In this document: positions 18,554-27,983 of the stretch, piece by piece | How positions within the stretch are numbered: position 1 is the stretch's first letter | Layout of the letters: the number at the start of each line of letters is the position of its first letter | Assembly: GCA_009917545.1 (NCBI GenBank) | Contig: QZDW01000023.1 | Span: 1 to 56,204 of the forward strand | Source: a bacterium 1XD42-76 | GTDB taxonomy: Bacteria; Bacillota; Clostridia; Lachnospirales; Lachnospiraceae | Direction of reading: 5' to 3' | Length of the DNA: 56,204 bases | Notes under the pieces: model-generated | Told to the model about the DNA's origin: nothing | The model's input: only the letters and a program-made list of their open reading frames with translations | Database searches by the model: none | Translations under genes and position numbers: made by a program

Positions 18554-19303
18554 ATGGATGATTTCAGAAGGTTCAAAAAAATGGATGCCCATACGCATAT
18601 CGGCACCTTTGGAAGCCCTTTCAATATCAATTTCGATATAGAACAGCTTCTTGCACAGATGGAGACCTACAATATCGAGAAAACGATTCTCTGTGCCGCC
18701 GGATGCCATCTGAACGAGGATACTGCTGCCGCATACAGGGCGCTTCCTGACCGGATCATTCCTCTCATGTGGGTCAACTGTGCCCTGGGCCAGCCGGTCT
18801 ATGACGAGCTTGAACATTACATCCGCGACGAGCATTTTGCCGGGGCTAAGCTGCAGTCGCTCTTTGACGGCTATACGGCCGATGCCCCCTGTGTGGATCC
18901 CGTAGCCGAGATCTGCAGGCATTATGGCAAACCGCTGTTTGTCCATTCCGGCCATCCCCCGTTTTCTCTCCCGTGGCAGATCGGCCTTTTGGCGGAGCGC
19001 CATCCCTCGCTCCCCATTGTCATGATACATATGGGCCACGCCCACGGGGTCTATGTGGACGCCGCAATTACAATGGCCCGAAAATATGACAATATCTGGC
19101 TGGAAACCTCCGGAACCTCCATGAGCTGCCAGATTCAAAATGCATATGAGACAGTCGGCCATAACAGAGTAATGTTCGGCATTGACTCGCCTTTCCACCA
19201 TCCGACGGTCGAAATCCAGAAGGTCATGGCCTGCGGCGTGGACGAGGACGGCCTCGAGCGTATCTTCTACCGCAATGCGGCAGAATTCATGGGGCTGCTG
19301 TAA
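18554..19303 (+). CDS. Amidohydrolase family protein
   Basis: A 249-residue TIM-barrel hydrolase of the amidohydrolase-2 type. Candidate metal and catalytic residues are in MDAHTHIG near the N-terminus, FVHSGHPP, MIHMGHAHG and FGIDSPFHHP. The ATG follows GAAAGGAG. It is transcribed away from the fatty-acid operon and has a structured leader. The substrate cannot be read from sequence. Confidence 0.8.
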   Translation: MDDFRRFKKMDAHTHIGTFGSPFNINFDIEQLLAQMETYNIEKTILCAAGCHLNEDTAAAYRALPDRIIPLMWVNCALGQPVYDELEHYIRDEHFAGAKLQSLFDGYTADAPCVDPVAEICRHYGKPLFVHSGHPPFSLPWQIGLLAERHPSLPIVMIHMGHAHGVYVDAAITMARKYDNIWLETSGTSMSCQIQNAYETVGHNRVMFGIDSPFHHPTVEIQKVMACGVDEDGLERIFYRNAAEFMGLL

Positions 19304-19325
19304 TAAACGTTTCCCGGAGCCGGGC

Positions 19326-20309
19326 TTATTGTGTACGCTGAAGCCAATGATAAAGTCTGGATATACAGCATCCGCAAATAATATAGTCCAATGTTCTTAA
19401 ACACTCACGAAAAGACAGTCCGCGGCACATACCGATGCGAAAAAGCGCCGCCGCGGCTCTGCCTTTTCTTCCATATTTTCTGCTGAGAGCCAGACGCCTC
19501 CTCTGTTTCCAAAGCGTCAGACGCCGTTTCTCGTCTCTGTTTGTAATATTACAGAGCTCTGCAATCTCATCTATGAGGCGCTCATAATCCGCATATTTTT
19601 TTTCTTCCTCCTGCCTCGTCAGCATACGCCTCGAATGGCTCCCCGGCCGGATGTACACCGTATAGAGCTCTTCTGTAAGAGTCGGGCAGCGGTGTGTATA
19701 CAGAAATGGCAAAAGCATCTGAAAATTCTGCCCCACATCATATTCCGGAATCTTCCGTTTCGGATAGATCGCGAAAAAAGGCTCTGTCCGCAGCATATAG
19801 CAGCCACAGCAGACGAAAGTCCGGCTTTCCAGAACCGGAAAAAACAAGTGCTCCTCTTCCAGATTCCCCTGTTTCTCATCTGCCCGGGCAGGCTCTCCGG
19901 CCTCATCGACATATCGGCCAAGAGAGCGGACACACTGGTACTGCGGATTTCTTTGCAGAAATTCCACCCGCCTGCAAACAGAATCCTGCTCCAGTACATC
20001 GTCGCTGTCCGGCCAGATTAAAAACTCTCCCCTTACCTGTAAAAGCCCGCGGTTAATGGCCGCAGACGCATTCCTGTGCCTGCCGGTAACAATCTGGTAG
20101 CCAAAACCGCGCCTAGCAAACGCATTCCGATACGCTTCAGCGGCCTCAAGCGTTCCATCCTCCGAGCCATCGTCGGTCAGAATCATCTCAATATGGTCCC
20201 ACGACTGTACAAGGACAGAATCCAGAAAACGTGCCAAATGCGCCTCACCGTTATAGACCGGCGTTACGATAGACACCAGATTCTTTACCGGATCGCAGTT
20301 CTTCCCCAT
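19326..20309 (-). CDS. Glycosyltransferase family 2
   Basis: A 327-residue GT-A enzyme: VSIVTPVYNGEAHLARFLDS at the N-terminus, DDGSEDGT and a WPDSDDVLEQDS acidic metal-binding motif. It is the last gene of the polysaccharide set and starts four bases after the ABC transporter stop. It likely adds a sugar to a cell-surface polymer. The acceptor is unknown. Confidence 0.88.
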   Translation of the reverse strand: MGKNCDPVKNLVSIVTPVYNGEAHLARFLDSVLVQSWDHIEMILTDDGSEDGTLEAAEAYRNAFARRGFGYQIVTGRHRNASAAINRGLLQVRGEFLIWPDSDDVLEQDSVCRRVEFLQRNPQYQCVRSLGRYVDEAGEPARADEKQGNLEEEHLFFPVLESRTFVCCGCYMLRTEPFFAIYPKRKIPEYDVGQNFQMLLPFLYTHRCPTLTEELYTVYIRPGSHSRRMLTRQEEEKKYADYERLIDEIAELCNITNRDEKRRLTLWKQRRRLALSRKYGRKGRAAAALFRIGMCRGLSFRECLRTLDYIICGCCISRLYHWLQRTQ

Positions 20310-20313
20310 GTTG

Positions 20314-22014
20314 TTACCTCACCTTTATGATCCTGTGGCCCTCAATCTGGTAAATATGCTCGCACTCACTGGCAAGGCTTAAATGATGCGTAACCATCAG
20401 TACCGTCTTATTGCGCCTGATCTGACGAATAGAGTCAATGACCGCCTTTTCCGTTCCCATATCCAGGGCAGCCGTGGCCTCATCCATAATCAGCAGCTCA
20501 AAATCCTTATATAACGCCCGCGCAAGTGCGATACGCTGCCTCTGCCCTCCGGAGATCGTCGTCCCGTTGGGGCCGATTAAGGTATCGAGACCGTCCGGCA
20601 TCTGACTCACGTCCTCCCAGATCTGTGCGCATTTCAGGCACTCAATCGTCCTGGCCTCGTTCGTTTCCTGTTCTTTTGTCATAAATGTCACATTATTACG
20701 GACCGTCTCGTTATTCAGGTAAACGATCTGCGGGATGTAGCTGATTATGGTTCCGATATCTGCACGACATGGTCCTTCCCCGTCGCACTCCTTTACGATA
20801 TCATAGTCATCATACCAGATATGACCGGCCTGAGGGTGCAAAAGTCCCAAAAGGAGATCGAGAAATGTGGTTTTCCCCGCTCCCGAAGCCCCGATGAGGG
20901 CAACCGACTGGCCGGCCGGAATATCAATCGAGGCATGTTCAAAGATTTGTTTCCCGTTCGGATAGCAATAGCTCAGATCCCTGACGCAGATCCCTTTGTG
21001 AAATGTTATCTTCTTTTCGCGCATACCGGCCCGCTTTTTTTCTTTCTCCTTGAGCTGTGCATACTGCTCCATCTCGTCAAGAAACGCCTCATAGTACCTG
21101 GTCCCATGCTGAAGGCCGGTCAGAGCCGTCACAATCCTCCTGGCGCCCGGAATCATGCGCATTAAAAGAGCAACATAGACCACAGCCTCGGACAGAACAC
21201 CTGTCACATCAATCCCCGACGCAATGATGGCCGCCAGTGTAAAAAACAGCATCGCCTGCGTCACATTCTGCAGTACAATCCCCTGCAGCCCTGCCATAAA
21301 CGCATATTTCTTCTGCACCCTGGCACATTCTCTGCTGGCCTGCTCGTACCGCCCGAGCAAGTTATTCCTGCGCACGTCAATCCGCAGCTCTTTATAAGAG
21401 CCGTAGGCAGTCGAAATAAGCGCTCCCACACGAAGCTCGAGCAGCCGTTTCTTTTCCCCAAACTGTGTCATACTCATGCGGTTACGCCAGTACAGGAAAA
21501 ACATAAGAACCGCCGTAAAGATACAGCTAACCAGCCCGATATGACCAGCTACATACGTAATGATAAAGAAATAGGCTGCCAGCGTCAGTATATCCAGGGC
21601 CAGCTCAATCGTGATGATAATCATGTCAGCACAGACCGCGACATCACTTCTGGCCGCGTTAATGGCCTGTACCGGTGTCTTTTCATTATGCTTTTCCAGT
21701 TCCTCATTACAGCACAGCTCATAGATCCGCACCGACCAGCTGCGGGAAATATCTGCCTTCAATGCACTGGCAAAGTGGCTCTTTAACAGCTCAAATCCCC
21801 CTACCAGTAAAAGAATGCTGCCAAGGAAAAGAATCTTCTCAAGCAGCTCGGGGGAGGACGGCCGGCTGAACGCCTGATGAAGCACCGGTATACTCATAGA
21901 CACATTGAAAAGATCAACTGCCGGGCTGAACAGGCATAGCAGCAGAAACCAGAATATACCGCGCTTTTCCTGCTTACTGACAAAGCCCAGCAGATTCGAT
22001 ATCCGTTTTAACAT
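20314..22014 (-). CDS. ABC exporter with fused membrane and ATPase domains
   Basis: A 566-residue half-transporter. Five to six membrane helices (about residues 15-310) precede an ATPase with Walker A GASGAGKTTFLD, signature ISGGQRQRIALARAL, Walker B LLIMDEATAALD and the switch His in VTHHLS. ATG at 22014 follows GGAGGGAAG. Placed among glycosyltransferase genes, it probably exports a glycan or lipid-linked intermediate. Confidence 0.88.
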   Translation of the reverse strand: MLKRISNLLGFVSKQEKRGIFWFLLLCLFSPAVDLFNVSMSIPVLHQAFSRPSSPELLEKILFLGSILLLVGGFELLKSHFASALKADISRSWSVRIYELCCNEELEKHNEKTPVQAINAARSDVAVCADMIIITIELALDILTLAAYFFIITYVAGHIGLVSCIFTAVLMFFLYWRNRMSMTQFGEKKRLLELRVGALISTAYGSYKELRIDVRRNNLLGRYEQASRECARVQKKYAFMAGLQGIVLQNVTQAMLFFTLAAIIASGIDVTGVLSEAVVYVALLMRMIPGARRIVTALTGLQHGTRYYEAFLDEMEQYAQLKEKEKKRAGMREKKITFHKGICVRDLSYCYPNGKQIFEHASIDIPAGQSVALIGASGAGKTTFLDLLLGLLHPQAGHIWYDDYDIVKECDGEGPCRADIGTIISYIPQIVYLNNETVRNNVTFMTKEQETNEARTIECLKCAQIWEDVSQMPDGLDTLIGPNGTTISGGQRQRIALARALYKDFELLIMDEATAALDMGTEKAVIDSIRQIRRNKTVLMVTHHLSLASECEHIYQIEGHRIIKVR

Positions 22015-22096
22015 AGCTTCCCTCCCCCCTGCTCTAATCCTGGCACGCTGCAATAGCCGGGCTCTCCCCAAAGCCTGTTATCCTGCGCGCAGAGTT

Positions 22097-23194
22097 TTAT
22101 TTTATGCGAAACAGCCGTATCCAGACAGGAAACGGCAGACAGCCATACAGCCGCATCATCAGGGCACGTCTTTTTGACGGAACCGTCGGCATCCGAAGCC
22201 TTGGCTGTCTCTCATTTACAAGCTCCTGTCTTTGGCAGGAAAACCATTCCGTTCTGCCCCGGACTTGTTCCCACAGCTGGTTTCCGGCCTCTGTGTGGCA
22301 TATGACAGCGGAGATCCCCATCCCGTCGTCGAGGTCCGGCCGGACCTGTTCGATTCCCCAGAAATCCCCCAATGTAATGTCGCTGTCCCGCTCTGCGGTA
22401 CAATAGCGGCAGGAAAAACAGGAAGGGCGCAGATTCACGTTATAAAAATACGATTTACAGAACAGATCCTGCAAAAGAGGGCGAATCCTTTCCTGCCCTC
22501 CAATCCGCAGCACGGTTGTGTGTCCGTGGTCCCCGGCGCGTTTATCCCGGAAATAGAATGCCTGAAATGCGCCGCGGTACTTTTTTTCCAGAAATTGTAC
22601 ATAGCGCTCCCAGATTCCCGGAGATGGGACGCCATAGCAGATCAGGTCAACAAGAATCAGGCTGTCACGCCTCTCCCCTGCATAGCGCCGGACGGCATCG
22701 CATTGGCAGGGGGTACCGCAGAACAGAACCTTTCTTCCCTGTTTGAGGAGAGAACCGATCTCTTCCCATACGGATGATAAATCGCTCTGCACATATTTTG
22801 TCCTGGAAATTTCCCCAATGTCCTCCCGGGCCGTGATGCCAATATGGCACACATGCCCGTCTTTATGGAGCGTTGCACCGAACACAGTTCCTCCGTCCTT
22901 CAAAACCTGTGCCGCCAGAAGCGGAAACATCCCCCCGGAGGAACCCAGAGAACGCATCGCATCCTCCCTGGCCCTGGCGCCAAAATACTGCCTCTCTGTA
23001 TGGGCCGGCCCGGTATCTCTTTTACTTCTCTCAGAGATCGGGCATACTCTGTCGCAGAGCCCGCACCGGGTGCATCGTTCCATATTCATTACCGGGTATG
23101 TAAATCCTTCCCGGTCTCTTCTCATAACTATAGCGGCCGCACCGCATACTGCCGCGCAGGCCCCGCAGCCTGTACACAAATCTCTTTTAACCAT
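22097..23194 (-). CDS. Coenzyme F420 hydrogenase beta-subunit-like ferredoxin protein
   Basis: A 365-residue protein with two 4Fe-4S motifs at the N-terminus (CTGCGACAAVC and CTRCGLCDRVCP), then an F420 hydrogenase/dehydrogenase beta-like domain (SSGGMFPLLA, FCGTPCQCDAV, CRYCTAERDSDITLGDFWG). Such proteins recur beside polysaccharide pyruvyl transferases in surface-glycan clusters, as here. It overlaps the preceding glycosyltransferase by eight bases. The exact redox role is unknown. Confidence 0.85.
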   Translation of the reverse strand: MVKRDLCTGCGACAAVCGAAAIVMRRDREGFTYPVMNMERCTRCGLCDRVCPISERSKRDTGPAHTERQYFGARAREDAMRSLGSSGGMFPLLAAQVLKDGGTVFGATLHKDGHVCHIGITAREDIGEISRTKYVQSDLSSVWEEIGSLLKQGRKVLFCGTPCQCDAVRRYAGERRDSLILVDLICYGVPSPGIWERYVQFLEKKYRGAFQAFYFRDKRAGDHGHTTVLRIGGQERIRPLLQDLFCKSYFYNVNLRPSCFSCRYCTAERDSDITLGDFWGIEQVRPDLDDGMGISAVICHTEAGNQLWEQVRGRTEWFSCQRQELVNERQPRLRMPTVPSKRRALMMRLYGCLPFPVWIRLFRIK

Positions 23195-24221
23195 CTGATT
23201 TCTTCCTCTGACTCTGCTCCCAGCGCCATCCGAAATATATATGGAGTACTCTGTAAACCGGGTAACTATACAATGCCAATACGATCTTTACCCGATAGCG
23301 CAGAGGAAGCAGCGCGCATTCTTCCGAACGGAGCTCCTGATTCAGGGCCCGCTCCATGCATTTCCTCAAAGCAGTATCACGATTTTTACGGCTGAGCCGG
23401 TACCATTCAAGCAGATAGTTAATTAACATACGTTCCAGACAGATTACATTACCCGTTTCCCCTGCTGCCCACTCCCGTCCGCAGATGTATTTCTTACACC
23501 GGTACATACTCATGCATGCCTCTGCGGAACGGTTTTTGCTGACATTGCCGGGATGCATCCTGTAATAATACCATACTCCCTTCAAAACAACGGCATCCGC
23601 CCCGCCTTCCAGAATCTGATACAGGTATTTGGTATCCTCGCCATTACACAATGTCTCGTCGAACCGGACTGCAAGCGCGTCCTCCCTTCGGATCAGCTTT
23701 CCTCCGATACCACAGCAAACAGAATTTCTCTCAGGGCTCATTTCCAAAGTCTGATCCAGGATCGTCCTGCTCTCCAGATAGGTATACTCTGCCGGGAGAT
23801 TCTTCTCTTCCATCCAGCAAAGAGCTTTGCTGAAATTTTCTGTTGCCACACGGCAGGGAACCACTGCGGCAATCGGCACGCCTGACTGCCTGGCAGAGCA
23901 GAGGAGCGCTTTTAGAAGGCCGGGATGTATCATATCGTCGCTGTCCAGAAAAAACAGGTAGCTTCCTCTCGCAGCCCCGATGGCCCTGTTTCTGGCAGCA
24001 GACACCCCTTTTCTGCGCTCCTGGGACAGGAAAATGACCCGCGAATCCATTCTGCACGCCTCCTGGCAGATCTCGCTGCTTTTGTCTTCCGATTTGTCAT
24101 CTACAAGAATCAGCTCCAGGTCCGAATGAGTCTGCGCCAGAACCGACCGGATGCAGTCGGAAAGATACGGCTCCGTATTACAGACAGGTACAATCACACT
24201 GATTAAGTTTGTTGTATTCAT
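23187..24221 (-). CDS. Glycosyltransferase family 2
   Basis: A 344-residue GT-A enzyme with ISVIVPVCNTEPYLSDCI, LVDDKSEDKS and FFLDSDDMIHPG. Its ATG overlaps the stop of the pyruvyl transferase gene in ATGA. Part of the surface polysaccharide set. Confidence 0.88.
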   Translation of the reverse strand: MNTTNLISVIVPVCNTEPYLSDCIRSVLAQTHSDLELILVDDKSEDKSSEICQEACRMDSRVIFLSQERRKGVSAARNRAIGAARGSYLFFLDSDDMIHPGLLKALLCSARQSGVPIAAVVPCRVATENFSKALCWMEEKNLPAEYTYLESRTILDQTLEMSPERNSVCCGIGGKLIRREDALAVRFDETLCNGEDTKYLYQILEGGADAVVLKGVWYYYRMHPGNVSKNRSAEACMSMYRCKKYICGREWAAGETGNVICLERMLINYLLEWYRLSRKNRDTALRKCMERALNQELRSEECALLPLRYRVKIVLALYSYPVYRVLHIYFGWRWEQSQRKKSDG

Positions 24222-25333
24222 CTCTTGATCCCATTACAAAGGAAGTCTCCAGACCGCATTCGTTCCGCCTCAAGGCGGCTGTGTGCAGCTTTCCAGTCAA
24301 TTTCAGCCCACATATCTTCTGTACGCAGCATCTCAGTCCCGTCTCTCTGACGGTCAGTAAGTCCCAGCTTTTCCAGAAGGTCGCTCATCCGCGCATTTTT
24401 TGAGCTGTGCCGGAATGTCAGAAACGGTTTTTCAAACAAAATGGAAAAAGCCGTGCCGTGGAATGAATTCGTGACTACGCAGAAGGCATTCTGTATATAT
24501 CCCACAAATTCTGCCGGACCCGTATCCCCGCAGAATTCCACCAGGCTGGTTTCCCCGTTGGCGGGCGTGTTAATCTGAAGCAGTCTCTTTTGGTACTGAT
24601 CTGCAAGCCTGCGGGCATATTCTACCAGGTTCGGATTGTATTCTGTCCGGTAGATGAGAATATAATTATCCTCTGACGGACGCCTGGCAATCGTTTCCCA
24701 CTCCTCCCGGTTCAGTAACAGCACCGGATCCAGGGCATCCGCCACCTCTTTTTTGAGCATTTTTGCCGCAAACGGTACTGCACACCGTTCCCGGACTGAC
24801 ACGGCCGCGAAATTTTTGCTCACAGCCTTTGAAAATCTGGCTGCATCTACGTCTGGAAGCGAGTCTCCCCCAAAGCTGGCTGCATAAGCGACCAGCCTGC
24901 ATTTCCCGCGTCCTCTGATTTCTCCGATATAGGCATCATCTAATCCAACTGTAATCTCCGGATTCCAGATCTGATCGCTCCCCACGATTACGCTGGAGTA
25001 CTTTTCCAGAATCAGCTCCTGTGCATGTCTCTCTGGCCGTTCTGCAGTCAGATACTGCTGTCGGAATGTTTTCATAGCCTTCCTTCGTTTAAAAAACTTT
25101 CTTCCGAGTGAAAGGTTATTCTTCCAGCCGTAACGGCTCCTTTTGTAACGTATCGTTCCGTCTTGGATCCTGGCATACAATGGACACCACTGGTATCTCC
25201 CTGTCAGCTTCACCGGCGCGTAGGGAATCACTTCCACCTGCTCCCCCAGCCCTTTCAGATATTTCTTTAAGGCAAAAGCCTGCAGCAAGGCGCCATAGTC
25301 GTCTGCCCAGTGGAATGTCAGCAGTCCGATCAT
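24218..25333 (-). CDS. Polysaccharide pyruvyl transferase family protein
   Basis: A 371-residue protein of the CsaB/pyruvyl-transferase family, which adds pyruvate ketals to surface glycans. It starts MIGLLTFHWADDYGALLQAF; SDQIWNP and TNSFHGTAFSILFEKPF are family signatures. ATG at 25333 follows GGAGGGAG and overlaps the rsmI stop as ATGA, so the polysaccharide genes are translationally coupled to a housekeeping operon. Confidence 0.85.
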   Translation of the reverse strand: MIGLLTFHWADDYGALLQAFALKKYLKGLGEQVEVIPYAPVKLTGRYQWCPLYARIQDGTIRYKRSRYGWKNNLSLGRKFFKRRKAMKTFRQQYLTAERPERHAQELILEKYSSVIVGSDQIWNPEITVGLDDAYIGEIRGRGKCRLVAYAASFGGDSLPDVDAARFSKAVSKNFAAVSVRERCAVPFAAKMLKKEVADALDPVLLLNREEWETIARRPSEDNYILIYRTEYNPNLVEYARRLADQYQKRLLQINTPANGETSLVEFCGDTGPAEFVGYIQNAFCVVTNSFHGTAFSILFEKPFLTFRHSSKNARMSDLLEKLGLTDRQRDGTEMLRTEDMWAEIDWKAAHSRLEAERMRSGDFLCNGIKR

Positions 25334-26181
25334 TTCGTTTCTCCCTCCATAAGCGACTGATATACATCCCGTTTTCTTATCCCACGATCTTTTGCCACCT
25401 GCTTCATCGCCGCTTTTTTGTCCATGCCCTGGGAAAGATAACGTTCCATATGTTCTTCGATCGGCACGGATTTCCATGCCTTCTCCTTTTCCTCGATCAT
25501 CTCCTTTACGTCCTTCCCCTCTATGACAAGGACATACTCCCCCCGCGGTTCCTCTGTTCCGTAAAAGGTCAGCGCGCCGGAAATGGTCGTCCGCATGACC
25601 GTCTCATATTTCTTGGTCAGCTCCCGGCACAGGGAAATCTGCCTGTCCCCCAGTACTTCCATCAGTTCCGAAAGCGTCCGTTTCAGGTGGTGCGGGGCCT
25701 CATAAAGGACAATCGTCCTCGTCTCCCCTGTCAGCTCTTTCAGGATTCTCGCCCGCTCCTTTTTGTCAGACGGCAGAAAGGCCTCAAAGGAAAACCTTCT
25801 GGTAGCCATTCCGGACATGGTAAGCGCCGTAATGCAGGCGGCCGGGCCAGGGAGCGAGGTCACTTCAATACCGGCCTCATAACACTGCCTCACCAGCTCC
25901 TCACCCGGATCTGAGATCCCCGGCGTCCCGGCGTCTGTAATCAGGGCGATCGTTGTCCCCTCCCGCATTTTATCCACAAGATATCCGGCTTTTTCTATTT
26001 TATTAAACTCATGATAACTCGTCATGGGCGTTTTAATCTCAAAATGGTTTAACAGCTTGATGCTGTGGCGGGTGTCCTCTGCTGCGATCAGATCCACCTC
26101 TTTCAACGTCCTTAGTACCCGAAAAGTGATATCATCCAGATTCCCGATCGGGGTAGCACATAAATATAATTTTCCCTGCAT
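25330..26181 (-). CDS. rsmI: 16S rRNA (cytidine-1402 2'-O) methyltransferase
   Basis: A 283-residue SAM enzyme: LYLCATPIGNLDDIT at the start, IAAEDTRHS, ITDAGTPGISDPG and LPGPAACITAL are RsmI signatures. ATG at 26181 follows AAGGAA. In Firmicutes rsmI sits near the TrmN6-like methyltransferase and ricT, as here. The stop overlaps the polysaccharide cluster start. Confidence 0.95.
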   Translation of the reverse strand: MQGKLYLCATPIGNLDDITFRVLRTLKEVDLIAAEDTRHSIKLLNHFEIKTPMTSYHEFNKIEKAGYLVDKMREGTTIALITDAGTPGISDPGEELVRQCYEAGIEVTSLPGPAACITALTMSGMATRRFSFEAFLPSDKKERARILKELTGETRTIVLYEAPHHLKRTLSELMEVLGDRQISLCRELTKKYETVMRTTISGALTFYGTEEPRGEYVLVIEGKDVKEMIEEKEKAWKSVPIEEHMERYLSQGMDKKAAMKQVAKDRGIRKRDVYQSLMEGETK

Positions 26182-26294
26182 AAAAGATTCCTTCCATATC
26201 CGCAAATATGCAGCTGTTATCATCACGGACAACTGGCGGCCTTTTCACACGATCGGACCAGGCATATCAAGTGCCCGGCTCTTTTTAAAGCGCT

Positions 26295-27032
26295 TCAGTA
26301 TCCGTAGATATCATAAATCTCGTCCATATAAACTCCAGGTTCTTTATAGACAATCAGCGGGGCCTCCACCTTCATCCATGCCCCGCCTCCCTTTACAGCC
26401 TCGATCAAGACCATATTGGCCGCTTTGTCCTGAAAAGGATGAACCATTTTCAGGCGCTTGGGCTCCAGCTTATATTCTGTCATTTTTCCCAGAATCTCAA
26501 TGAGGCGGTGCGGCCGGTGCACCATATACAGCTTCCCTCCGGGCTTCAGAACCCTGGAGCTTTCACGCACGACGTCCTCAAGCGTACATAGAATCTCATG
26601 GCGTGCAATCGCTTTGGCTTCTGAGGGGTTTTTCAGGCCGTGCATCTCATTCATATACGGGGGATTTACAGTAATTACATCAAAAGAAGCCGTTCCGAAA
26701 ATCCGGCTGGCTTCCTTAATGTCCCCGTGCACGATTGTTATCCTGTTCTGAAGATGATTCAATATGATACTGCGGGCTGCCATTTCGGCAATCTCCTGCT
26801 GGATTTCCAGGCCTGTGAAGGCCCTCCCCTCCGTTTTTGCCGAAAGGAGCAGCGGAATGATACCAGTGCCTGTCCCCAGATCAAGGACATTCTCTCCCTG
26901 CCTGACTGCCGCAAAGCCAGAGAGCAGGACAGCGTCCATACCAAAGCAGAAGCCCGACTGTTTCTGGATAATGGACAGGCCGTTCCTCTGCAGATCATCC
27001 AGACGTTCGTCCTCTTTCAGGCTAATTGTCAT
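26295..27032 (-). CDS. TrmN6-like N6-adenine tRNA methyltransferase
   Basis: A 245-residue class I SAM methyltransferase with LDLGTGTGIIPLLL and the amino-methylating motif NPPYMN. It matches the YabB/TrmN6 group, which acts on A37 of tRNA1(Val). The ATG at 27032 lies within the end of ricT. Specificity is inferred from family and neighbourhood. Confidence 0.85.
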   Translation of the reverse strand: MTISLKEDERLDDLQRNGLSIIQKQSGFCFGMDAVLLSGFAAVRQGENVLDLGTGTGIIPLLLSAKTEGRAFTGLEIQQEIAEMAARSIILNHLQNRITIVHGDIKEASRIFGTASFDVITVNPPYMNEMHGLKNPSEAKAIARHEILCTLEDVVRESSRVLKPGGKLYMVHRPHRLIEILGKMTEYKLEPKRLKMVHPFQDKAANMVLIEAVKGGGAWMKVEAPLIVYKEPGVYMDEIYDIYGY

Positions 27033-27936
27033 CAAGCTTTGATTTCCTCTCCTTTTTCTCTAATGCCTCTAATTGGCTTAACTCCGAATCCTCAATCTGG
27101 CTGGACTTTTCCTTCCTGCGTTTAGGCCGGAATCTCAGCTCGCTTACTTTGTACTCGCGGATCTCCTTCTCATCGCCGTTTACTGTCACAATGACCTTCA
27201 CAAGCTGTCTTAAAATGCTGACGCTGTGGACTTCCCCGCGCAGGCCGTCGTCTGTCGTCACATAATCCCCGATCCCCGGAAGCCGTCCGTTTAATTCCTC
27301 ATAGGTCTCTTCTTCATATTTCAGGCAGCACATCAGGCGCCCGCAGACACCCGATATCTTTGTCGGATTTAAGGACAGGTTCTGTTCCTTCGCCATTTTG
27401 ATCGAGACCGGAATAAATTCAGAGAGGTAGGATGCGCAGCAGAGAGGCCTGCCGCAGATCCCGATCCCTCCCATGATCTTCGTTTCGTCCCTGACGCCGA
27501 TCTGGCGCAGCTCAATCCTGGTCTTAAAGACCGAAGCCAGATCCTTTACCAGCTCCCGGAAATCAATTCTCCCGTCAGCTGTAAAATAAAACAGCATTTT
27601 GTTATTATCAAAGGTACATTCCGTATCAATCAGCTTCATTTCCAGACCGTGCTTTTTGATCTTTTCCAGGCAGATTTTAAAGGCCTCTTTTTCCTTTTCT
27701 TTATTTTTATATTCAATCTCCTCGTCCGCTTCCGTCGCCATACGGATCACTGGCTTTAGCGGCTGAACGACCTCTTTCTCGTCCACCTCGCGGCTCCCAA
27801 GTACCACGCAGCCGTATTCCACACCTCTGGCTGTCTCCACGATCACATGGTCGCCTGCCTGGATCTCATTTTCCTCCGGGCTGAAATAGTATACCTTTCC
27901 CGCCTTGCGGAAACGGACTCCGATTACCTTTGTCAT
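27022..27936 (-). CDS. ricT: PSP1-domain protein RicT (YaaT)
   Basis: A 304-residue PSP1-domain protein with the Cys-rich core MGGIGICGRPLCCASYLS and GVCGRLMCCLKYEEETY. RicT joins a Cys/iron-sulfur complex that affects RNase Y and sporulation in Bacillus. It follows holB by 47 bases in the order typical of Firmicutes. The basic tail (KKERKSKLDDN) overlaps the methyltransferase gene. Confidence 0.92.
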   Translation of the reverse strand: MTKVIGVRFRKAGKVYYFSPEENEIQAGDHVIVETARGVEYGCVVLGSREVDEKEVVQPLKPVIRMATEADEEIEYKNKEKEKEAFKICLEKIKKHGLEMKLIDTECTFDNNKMLFYFTADGRIDFRELVKDLASVFKTRIELRQIGVRDETKIMGGIGICGRPLCCASYLSEFIPVSIKMAKEQNLSLNPTKISGVCGRLMCCLKYEEETYEELNGRLPGIGDYVTTDDGLRGEVHSVSILRQLVKVIVTVNGDEKEIREYKVSELRFRPKRRKEKSSQIEDSELSQLEALEKKERKSKLDDN

Positions 27937-27983
27937 GCTTTCCTCTCCTTAACTATGGAAGTTTCCTGCCGAAGGCATTCCGC

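Noticed and set aside
18470-19201. 243-codon minus-strand frame opposite the amidohydrolase gene
   Set aside because: It is the antisense shadow of a gene with clear catalytic motifs and a ribosome site.
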